Translations under genes and position numbers: made by a program | Shown: one piece after another, positions 47,378 to 53,656 of the stretch | How the letters are laid out: the number at the start of each line of letters is the position of its first letter | Numbering within the stretch: position 1 is the first letter of the stretch | Notes under the pieces: model-generated | Told to the model about the DNA's origin: nothing | The model's database searches: none | Seen by the model: only the letters and a program-made list of their open reading frames with translations | DNA from: Grimontia kaedaensis | GTDB taxonomy: Bacteria > Pseudomonadota > Gammaproteobacteria > Enterobacterales > Vibrionaceae | Direction of reading: 5' to 3' | Length of the DNA stretch: 64,000 nucleotides | NCBI RefSeq assembly: GCF_023746615.1 | Contig: NZ_CP082275.1 | Coordinates: 496,001-560,000 of the forward strand

Positions 47378-47454
47378 GCGCTCGTAGCTCAGCTGGATAG
47401 AGTACCTGGCTACGAACCAGGCGGTCGGAGGTTCGAATCCTCCCGAGCGCGCCA
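47378..47454 (+). tRNA. tRNA-Arg (ACG), copy 2
   Basis: Same body as copy 1, but acceptor stem GCGCTCG / CGAGCGC: base pairs 4-69 and 5-68 are changed with pairing kept. Encoded CCA. Confidence 0.97.
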
Positions 47455-47464
47455 TGATTTGTGC

Positions 47465-47557
47465 GGTGAGGTGGCCGAGAGGCTGAAGGCGCTCCCCTGC
47501 TAAGGGAGTATACGGTTTGTAGCCGTATCGAGGGTTCGAATCCCTCCTTCACCGCCA
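47465..47557 (+). tRNA. tRNA-Ser (GCT), copy 2
   Basis: Identical in all 93 bases to the first Ser gene, so a product of duplication or gene conversion. Encoded CCA. Confidence 0.97.
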
Positions 47558-47573
47558 TTTGTAAATTAGTTGC

Positions 47574-47650
47574 GCGTCCGTAGCTCAGCTGGATAGAGTA
47601 CCTGGCTACGAACCAGGCGGTCGGAGGTTCGAATCCTCCCGGACGCGCCA
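47574..47650 (+). tRNA. tRNA-Arg (ACG), copy 3
   Basis: Identical to Arg copy 1, with acceptor GCGTCCG / CGGACGC and encoded CCA. It follows the second Ser gene just as copy 1 follows the first. Confidence 0.97.
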
Positions 47651-47748
47651 TCCTAATTTACCCTCCTCAAGGCAATAGCCTTTCTAAGGACGAAGCTCCG
47701 TTTCCGACGAAGCGCTGGCATCCGGATGATGCATAAAGTGTTTACTGC

Positions 47749-47825
47749 GCGCTCGTAGCTCAGCTGGATAGAGTACCTGGCTACGAACCAGGCGGTCGGA
47801 GGTTCGAATCCTCCCGAGCGCGCCA
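47749..47825 (+). tRNA. tRNA-Arg (ACG), copy 4
   Basis: Identical to Arg copy 2, with acceptor GCGCTCG / CGAGCGC and encoded CCA. Preceded by a 98-base spacer. Confidence 0.97.
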
Positions 47826-47868
47826 TTTCACTTTTATCTTGATTGAACTTTATACAATCAATGCCTGC

Positions 47869-47945
47869 GCGACCGTAGCTCAGCTGGATAGAGTACCTGG
47901 CTACGAACCAGGCGGTCGGAGGTTCGAATCCTCCCGGTCGCGCCA
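47869..47945 (+). tRNA. tRNA-Arg (ACG), copy 5
   Basis: Same body, with a third acceptor version, GCGACCG / CGGTCGC (A-T at pair 4-69). Encoded CCA. Last gene of the cluster. Confidence 0.97.
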
Positions 47946-48070
47946 TTCCTTTTCTGCATTTCTATTCGAAACTTCCGACTAATATCTCACTGTCTCAAAA
48001 GCCTTACTTTTCTACATATTCTCTGTTTTTATACTTTTACTACTTTATCTGCTCACTGTTCTTCTCATTC
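47946..48070 (+). terminator. Possible Rho-dependent termination region after the tRNA cluster
   Basis: This 125-base stretch has 33 C and only 8 G and no stable hairpin with a T-run. A long C-over-G, unstructured region is what Rho uses for loading. No intrinsic terminator follows the last tRNA, so this is the best candidate end of the transcript. Inference from composition only. Confidence 0.5.
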
Positions 48071-48251
48071 GAGAAAAAACCGATTAACTCACTAAAAAAT
48101 AGCATTTTTACTATGCGAACTTTCCGCAACAAGTTGCACCCTATTTTAGGTGTCCAGTATTAACAATATGGTAACAATTGTCCGTGTTTATTGCGTCAGA
48201 GGCCGAAAATGAAGCAAATGATGAGAATTGCAGGATTGTCATTATTGCGTT

Positions 48252-48325
48252 TTGTTAGTATTTTGACCAACAACTTAACTGAGTGAGTAAATTCTCAACA
48301 AAATGTAAAATACGTTTCGTTGAGA
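48252..48325. promoter_or_regulatory. Two palindromes upstream of oadG
   Basis: First palindrome: TTGTTAGT (48252-48259) and ACCAACAA (48266-48273), one mismatch, six-base spacer. Second: TCTCAACAAAA (48293-48303) and TTTCGTTGAGA (48315-48325), one mismatch, 11-base spacer. They lie 58-131 bases before the oadG start and may be operators for a dimeric regulator. The rest of the 437-base gap (47946-48382) has no gene that I can see. Confidence 0.45.
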
Positions 48326-48382
48326 AAAGTCGTGCCGATTTTCCGGTAAATGGAATACGGTAACCTGCAAGGAAGCAAACAT

Positions 48383-48628
48383 ATGGATTTGAGTAGTACT
48401 CTCCAGCACGCTGCCACACTCATGCTGACAGGCATGGTAGTGGTTTTCGTCTTTCTTACCATCCTGGTCGGTCTGGTGAAGCTGATGTCCCGCCTGGTCC
48501 CCGAAGAGTTGCCACCTCAGGCAACCACCACGACCACCCCATCAAATAACAATAATGGTCAGGTGTCCGGGGAAACTATTGCTGCGATTTCTGCAGCAGT
48601 ACATAAATACCGTAATCGCCAGCGCTAG
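48383..48628 (+). CDS. oadG: Oxaloacetate decarboxylase gamma subunit
   Basis: Small membrane subunit that holds the alpha and beta subunits together in the sodium-pumping oxaloacetate decarboxylase. I start at the ATG at 48383 (MDLSSTLQHAATLMLTGMVV), after AAGGAAGC. The product has 81 residues: one membrane segment (about 12-33), a Pro/Thr/Asn-rich linker and a C-terminal helix (GETIAAISAAVHKYR) that contacts OadA. The order oadG-oadA-oadB is the usual operon order. Confidence 0.93.
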   Translation: MDLSSTLQHAATLMLTGMVVVFVFLTILVGLVKLMSRLVPEELPPQATTTTTPSNNNNGQVSGETIAAISAAVHKYRNRQR

Positions 48629-48665
48629 CTGATGCGAAACATACAATTACAAGGAGTTTTGTCGT

Positions 48666-50450
48666 ATGTCTAAGCCACTCGCTATTACAGACGTTGTCTT
48701 GCGTGATGCGCACCAATCGCTGTTCGCGACCCGTATGCGTCTTGATGACATGTTACCGATTGCCGCTGCGCTAGATGATGTCGGTTACTGGTCATTGGAA
48801 ACCTGGGGCGGCGCTACATTTGATGCCTGTATCCGTTTCTTGGGTGAAGATCCATGGGTTCGCCTGCGCGAACTGAAAAAAGCGATGCCGAAAACCCCAA
48901 TGCAAATGCTGCTGCGTGGTCAGAACCTTCTGGGTTATCGCCATTATGCAGATGACGTGGTAGAGAAATTTGTTGAGCGTGCTCATGCCAACGGTATGGA
49001 CGTATTCCGTATTTTTGATGCGATGAATGACGTGCGTAACTTTGAGAAAGCGGTGAAATCCGCGGTGGATGTTGGCGCGCATGCTCAAGGTACGTTGTCT
49101 TACACCACCAGCCCTTACCACACATTGGACACCTGGACTGATCTGGCAAAACGCCTTGAAGATCTGGGCTGTCACTCCCTATGTATCAAAGACATGTCTG
49201 GTCTGCTCAAGCCTTATGAGGCAGAAGAGCTGATAAAGCGCATCAAAGCTTCTTGTGATATCCCTCTTGCGCTGCACTGTCATGCAACAACCGGTCTTTC
49301 TACTGCTACCGCGGTTAAAGCGGTAGAAGCGGGTCTGGATGTGTTGGACACCGCGATCTCTTCGATGAGCCAAACTTACGGCCACACGCCAACCGAAACC
49401 GTTGTGGCTATGCTGCAAGGTACCGAGCGTGATACTGGTCTGCAACTCGAAAAAATCGAGCCAATTGCCGCTTACTTCCGTGGAGTTCGTAAGAAGTACG
49501 CCAAGTTTGAAGGTCAGCTTAAAGGCGTCGATTCTCGTATCCTGATTGCTCAGGTTCCGGGTGGCATGCTGACTAACATGGAAGGCCAGCTTAAAGAGCA
49601 GGGCGCAGCAGATCGTCTGGATGAAGTACTGGAAGAGATTCCACGCGTTCGCGAAGACTTGGGTTATATCCCACTTGTGACACCAACTTCTCAAATCGTT
49701 GGTACTCAGGCGGTTATCAACGTACTGACGGGTGAACGCTACAAGAGCATCACCAAAGAAACAGCTGGCGTGCTGAAAGGTGAATACGGCGCAGCACCTG
49801 CAGAAGTGAACAAAGAACTTCAGGCGCGTGTTCTGGATGGTGGAGAGGCGATTACCTGTCGTCCTGCTGATCTCATTGAACCAGAGCTTCACATTCTGAC
49901 TGAAGAGCTGATTGCCAAGTCGAAAGAGGAAGGCATCTTACTGGCAGAAGCGCAGGTTGACGACGTTCTGACTTACTCTCTGTTCCCACAGGTTGGTCTG
50001 AAATTCCTGAAAAACCGTGGCAACCCGGATGCCTTTGAGCCAGTACCAGGTTCTGAACCTGAAGTCGCAGCTGCTCCTGCAGCTCCAGCTTCTGCCGGTG
50101 GCACTGAAGCTTACAGCGTTCAGGTAAACGGTCAGGTTTATGATGTGGTCGTTGGTCCGCAAGGCGAGCTGACATCTGTGACGCCTTCTGCGGCAGCGCC
50201 AACTGCAGCTCCTGCCCCTGCACCAACAGCTGGTGCATCAGAAGCAGTTGCAGCGCCTCTGGCGGGTAACATCTTCAAAGTGGTTGCAAAACAAGGTCAT
50301 CAGGTTCAGGAAGGCGATGTGCTACTTATCCTGGAAGCAATGAAGATGGAAACAGAAGTTCGCGCAACTCGCGCTGGTGTCGTGCAAGACGTAATGGTGA
50401 AAGAAGGTGACTCTGTTACCGTTGGTTCACCGCTACTGAGCCTGGCGTAA
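48666..50450 (+). CDS. oadA: Oxaloacetate decarboxylase alpha subunit (biotin protein)
   Basis: Carboxyltransferase that moves CO2 from oxaloacetate to biotin. The N-terminal TIM-barrel domain has the family start ITDVVLRDAHQSLFATR (Asp metal ligand) and ALHCHATTGLSTATAVKAVE near residue 205. An association domain follows, then an Ala/Pro-rich linker (about 465-525) and a biotinyl domain with Lys560 in LEAMKMETEV. The length of 594 residues is typical. AAGGAG precedes the ATG. A pyruvate carboxylase B subunit is a distant alternative, excluded by the operon. Confidence 0.97.
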   Translation: MSKPLAITDVVLRDAHQSLFATRMRLDDMLPIAAALDDVGYWSLETWGGATFDACIRFLGEDPWVRLRELKKAMPKTPMQMLLRGQNLLGYRHYADDVVEKFVERAHANGMDVFRIFDAMNDVRNFEKAVKSAVDVGAHAQGTLSYTTSPYHTLDTWTDLAKRLEDLGCHSLCIKDMSGLLKPYEAEELIKRIKASCDIPLALHCHATTGLSTATAVKAVEAGLDVLDTAISSMSQTYGHTPTETVVAMLQGTERDTGLQLEKIEPIAAYFRGVRKKYAKFEGQLKGVDSRILIAQVPGGMLTNMEGQLKEQGAADRLDEVLEEIPRVREDLGYIPLVTPTSQIVGTQAVINVLTGERYKSITKETAGVLKGEYGAAPAEVNKELQARVLDGGEAITCRPADLIEPELHILTEELIAKSKEEGILLAEAQVDDVLTYSLFPQVGLKFLKNRGNPDAFEPVPGSEPEVAAAPAAPASAGGTEAYSVQVNGQVYDVVVGPQGELTSVTPSAAAPTAAPAPAPTAGASEAVAAPLAGNIFKVVAKQGHQVQEGDVLLILEAMKMETEVRATRAGVVQDVMVKEGDSVTVGSPLLSLA

Positions 50451-50460
50451 GAGGAAAATC

Positions 50461-51591
50461 ATGGAAGGTTTGTTAATCCTCTGGAGTGAAACCGGTCTGG
50501 CCAACTTTGATTTTGGCCAGCTCGTAATGATCACTGTCGGTTGTTGCCTGTTGTTTTTGGCGATTCGTAAGGGTTTTGAACCCTTGCTTTTGCTGCCAAT
50601 CGGCTTTGGTGCCATCCTCGCGAATATCCCTAATGCCGGCTTTACTGAGCCGGGTGGCGTGCTGTATTACGTTTATTACGTAGGCATTGAATCTGGAATC
50701 TTCCCACTGCTGATCTTTATGGGCGTGGGTGCCATGACTGACTTCGGTGCATTGATTGCCAACCCTCGTACCCTTTGGCTGGGCGCAGCTGCGCAGTTTG
50801 GTATCTTCGCTACCCTGTTTGGTGCCATTTTACTGAACCTAGTGCCGGGGATGGAGTTCTCACTGGCAGATGCGGCATCTATCGCGATTATCGGTGGTGC
50901 GGACGGCCCAACGGCAATCTTCCTGGCCAGTCGCCTGTCTCCAGACTTGTTGGGTGCTATTGCAGTTGCGGCGTACAGCTACATGGCGCTGGTGCCAATT
51001 ATCCAGCCGCCAATCATGAAGCTGCTGACCAACGAGGAAGAGCGTAAGATCGAGATGCAGCAACTGCGTCACGTGTCTAAGACAGAGAAAATCATCTTCC
51101 CATTGGCGGTACTGATGATGGCTATTCTGTTCCTGCCTTCAGCGACACCGCTGGTTGGTATGTTCTGTCTGGGTAATCTGATGCGTGAATGTGGTGTGGT
51201 TGACCGTTTGTCAAATACGGCACAAAACGAGCTGATCAACATCGTGACCATCTTCCTGGGTCTGGCAGTCGGTTCTAAGCTTCAGGCAGAATCATTCCTG
51301 AAGTTTGAAACGCTGGGTATTCTGGTGTTGGGGGCGGTCGCGTTCAGTATCGGTACTGCGGCTGGTGTATTGATGGCGAAGCTTTTGAACAAATACAGCA
51401 AAGACAACATCAACCCACTGATTGGTGCGGCAGGTGTTTCGGCTGTACCTATGGCTGCACGTGTGGTTAACAAGGTGGGTCTTGATTCCAACCCGCATAA
51501 CTTCCTGTTGATGCACGCAATGGGGCCAAACGTCGCAGGTGTATTGGGCTCAGCGGTTGCAGCAGGTGTTCTGCTGGCACTGGTCGGCTAA
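50461..51591 (+). CDS. oadB: Oxaloacetate decarboxylase beta subunit (sodium pump)
   Basis: Integral membrane subunit that decarboxylates carboxybiotin and exports two sodium ions. The protein has 376 residues with about nine to eleven hydrophobic segments. The conserved motif IIGGADGPTAIFLASRLSP near residues 143-161 contains the essential Asp, and the second conserved region GAAGVSAVPMAARVVNKVG lies near 320. It starts ten bases after oadA and ends the operon at a strong terminator. Confidence 0.97.
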   Translation: MEGLLILWSETGLANFDFGQLVMITVGCCLLFLAIRKGFEPLLLLPIGFGAILANIPNAGFTEPGGVLYYVYYVGIESGIFPLLIFMGVGAMTDFGALIANPRTLWLGAAAQFGIFATLFGAILLNLVPGMEFSLADAASIAIIGGADGPTAIFLASRLSPDLLGAIAVAAYSYMALVPIIQPPIMKLLTNEEERKIEMQQLRHVSKTEKIIFPLAVLMMAILFLPSATPLVGMFCLGNLMRECGVVDRLSNTAQNELINIVTIFLGLAVGSKLQAESFLKFETLGILVLGAVAFSIGTAAGVLMAKLLNKYSKDNINPLIGAAGVSAVPMAARVVNKVGLDSNPHNFLLMHAMGPNVAGVLGSAVAAGVLLALVG

Positions 51592-51618
51592 CCCTTTAAA
51601 ATACGTTCACAAAATAAT

Positions 51619-51652
51619 AAGGCGGAAGGCATTGAGTCTTCCGCCTTTTTTA
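51619..51652 (+). terminator. Terminator of the oadGAB operon
   Basis: Perfect stem AAGGCGGAAG (51619-51628) / CTTCCGCCTT (51638-51647), nine-base loop, then TTTTT. Confidence 0.93.
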
Positions 51653-51694
51653 TTAACACTTGAAAAAAACGCTGGTGCAGAAAAGGACGAAACC

Positions 51695-52630
51695 ATGCCA
51701 CAGAATCTTCAACTTGCCATCACTGCTTTCGGTGGACCAGATACCCTCAAGCTGCAACAAACCGATATTCCAACACCATCTGAGGGTCTGGTACTGGTGA
51801 AAGTGGTGTTCGCGGGCGTCAACCCGATCGACGCTAAAACCCGTGCAGGTCTTGGCTGGGGCGCAGAGAAAATCAGAGACAGCTTGCCCTGGACGCCTGG
51901 CTTTGATGCAGCAGGTGTGGTCGTGCATGACAGCGGACAGTTTAAGGCTGGTGATCGTGTCGTGGGACGTATTGTCGAAGGTGGGGGCTATGGCCAGTAT
52001 CTTTGTGCACCTTCTGACGCGCTCTCTTTTGTACCGGAGGATGTGTCTTTGGATCAAGCCTCAACGCTTCCCGTTGCGGGTCTGACAGCATTGCAGGCGC
52101 TTGAGTTAGTCAATACGACCAAAGACGACAGAGTACTTATCCTGGCAGGCGCAGGGGGTGTTGGCCATATCGCCATCCAACTCGCGAAAGCCAAGGGCGC
52201 AGATGTCTTTGCCAGTTGCTCCGCCAAAAATGAAGAGTTTGTTTCTTCGCTGGGGGCTACCGCTTTGGATTATGGCAAAGCACCGCTTGAACAGCAGATT
52301 GAGGACATTGATGTGCTGATTGACCTGATGGGCGGCGATGTTGGCGAAGCGGCATTGGCTTCAGTGAAAGCCGGTGGTCGTGTGGTCACTGTGCCAACCA
52401 TTACGGCTCCGCGCATTATCGAAGCGGCAGAGAAACGTGGTGTCATTGCTCAAGGGATGCTGGTACAGCCGAATGTTACCCAGCTTGATGGGCTGCTGAA
52501 TGCGGTGTCGGACAAATCGCTTACCATCGAAATCAGTAAAATCTATCCGCTTGAAGACGGAGTTCAGGCGCATGTCGATATCCAAAGCGGCAGAACCCGT
52601 GGAAAAATTCTTTTGGAGATCCCGCAATAA
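51695..52630 (+). CDS. MDR-family NAD(P)H quinone oxidoreductase-like protein
   Basis: A zinc-free medium-chain dehydrogenase/reductase of 311 residues. The start is the ATG at 51695 after AAGGACGA; the open frame upstream to 51539 overlaps oadB and its terminator. An N-terminal GroES-like domain (VLVKVVFAGVNPIDAKTRAG; GFDAAGVV) is followed by a Rossmann domain with AGAGGVGHIAIQLAKAKGAD near residue 150. The catalytic and structural zinc cysteines of alcohol dehydrogenases are absent. The substrate is unknown. The stop overlaps the yqaB start by one base, so it is coupled to yqaB. Confidence 0.85.
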   Translation: MPQNLQLAITAFGGPDTLKLQQTDIPTPSEGLVLVKVVFAGVNPIDAKTRAGLGWGAEKIRDSLPWTPGFDAAGVVVHDSGQFKAGDRVVGRIVEGGGYGQYLCAPSDALSFVPEDVSLDQASTLPVAGLTALQALELVNTTKDDRVLILAGAGGVGHIAIQLAKAKGADVFASCSAKNEEFVSSLGATALDYGKAPLEQQIEDIDVLIDLMGGDVGEAALASVKAGGRVVTVPTITAPRIIEAAEKRGVIAQGMLVQPNVTQLDGLLNAVSDKSLTIEISKIYPLEDGVQAHVDIQSGRTRGKILLEIPQ

Positions 52631-53217
52631 TGAGTCGCTATGACAAATACGAAGCACTGATTTTCGACCTCGATGGCACGCTGCTAGATTCCATGCCTGC
52701 GCACTTTGCTGCTTGGCAGCAAACAGCCTCTGACTTTGGGTTTGAGGTTGATGAAAGTTGGTATCACTCCCGTGGTGGCAGTCCGACGATTTTGACGGCT
52801 CAAACTCTGGTGAAAGAGTTGGGGCTCGCTATTGAGCCCCAAACATTGGCTGACCACAAAACACAGTCTTTCAAATACTTGATGGAAGATCATCTTGAGC
52901 AACTGCCGTTTGTCGAAGTGGCCAAATACTATGTAGGCAAAAAGCCGATGGCAGTGGGAACAGGAACCTTGACTGACATTGCGACGAGAATGCTGGAGAA
53001 ATCTGGGCTTCTTCATTTGTTTGATTATGTGGTGGGGGCGGATCAGGTCTCCGCCCACAAACCTGCGCCGGATACCTTTTTGCACTGTGCGCAGCTGGTG
53101 CAAGTGTCACCGGAAAGGTGTCTGGTGTTTGAAGACGCGATATTTGGTATTGACGCTGCGGCGGCAGCAGGGATGGATGTCATAGATGTACGGGTGACAG
53201 ACGTTGGATTGGATTAG
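52630..53217 (+). CDS. yqaB: HAD-family phosphatase YqaB-like
   Basis: A haloacid-dehalogenase-superfamily sugar-phosphate phosphatase; E. coli YqaB acts on fructose 1-phosphate and 6-phosphogluconate. Motif I is FDLDGTLLDS (nucleophile Asp13, acid/base Asp15), motif II is the Thr in VGTGTLTD, motif III is the Lys in SAHKPAPD, and motif IV is VFEDAIFGIDAAAAAGM. The product of 195 residues has a small helical cap between motifs I and II. The order yqaB-yqaA near gshA is shared with E. coli. Confidence 0.92.
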   Translation: MSRYDKYEALIFDLDGTLLDSMPAHFAAWQQTASDFGFEVDESWYHSRGGSPTILTAQTLVKELGLAIEPQTLADHKTQSFKYLMEDHLEQLPFVEVAKYYVGKKPMAVGTGTLTDIATRMLEKSGLLHLFDYVVGADQVSAHKPAPDTFLHCAQLVQVSPERCLVFEDAIFGIDAAAAAGMDVIDVRVTDVGLD

Positions 53218-53635
53218 TGGTGACTCTGCGCTGTGGGTCTTGTTTTCGACCGGTTTTCTCAGCGCAACCTTGCTTCCTGGTGGCTCTGAAGCCAACCTGA
53301 TTTACCTTCTTAAGCAGAGTGATTACGGTATCGCCATACTGGTTATGGTAGCGACTTTGGGTAATACCCTTGGTGGCATGACTAACTATTGGATAGGCCG
53401 TTTTATTCCCGCGCGAACCCTTAACCAAAAACACGGTCAAAGAGCCATTAGCTGGTTGCAACGTTATGGTTACTGGACGTTGCTCCTAAGCTGGCTTCCC
53501 ATTATTGGTGACCCCCTTTGTCTTGCTGCCGGATGGCTGAGACTCAAACAACGTTGGTGCTGGATCTTGATTGCGATCGGCAAAGCGCTGCGTTATCTCA
53601 TTCTGGCACTGGTCACTCGAGGCCTTCTGTTTTAA
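53204..53635 (+). CDS. yqaA: YqaA/SNARE-associated (DedA-like) membrane protein
   Basis: Small inner-membrane protein of 143 residues related to the DedA/VTT fold; function not established. It shows the family motifs FLSATLLPGGSEANL (about residues 18-32) and LGNTLGGMTNYWIGRF (about 51-66), and LLSWLPIIGDPLCLAAGW near 95. Two or three membrane segments are likely. The TTG at 53204 overlaps the yqaB end by 14 bases and gives an N-terminus that matches E. coli YqaA in length; no clear ribosome site is visible. Confidence 0.85.
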   Translation: MDWISGDSALWVLFSTGFLSATLLPGGSEANLIYLLKQSDYGIAILVMVATLGNTLGGMTNYWIGRFIPARTLNQKHGQRAISWLQRYGYWTLLLSWLPIIGDPLCLAAGWLRLKQRWCWILIAIGKALRYLILALVTRGLLF

Positions 53636-53656
53636 CGATCATAGAAAGGATAGTTA

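Noticed and set aside
47229..47946. Minus-strand open frames of 140 and 97 codons with repeated GGFEPPTAWFVARYSIQLSY-like segments
   Set aside because: They are antisense readings of the repeated tRNA genes, a well-known source of false proteins.
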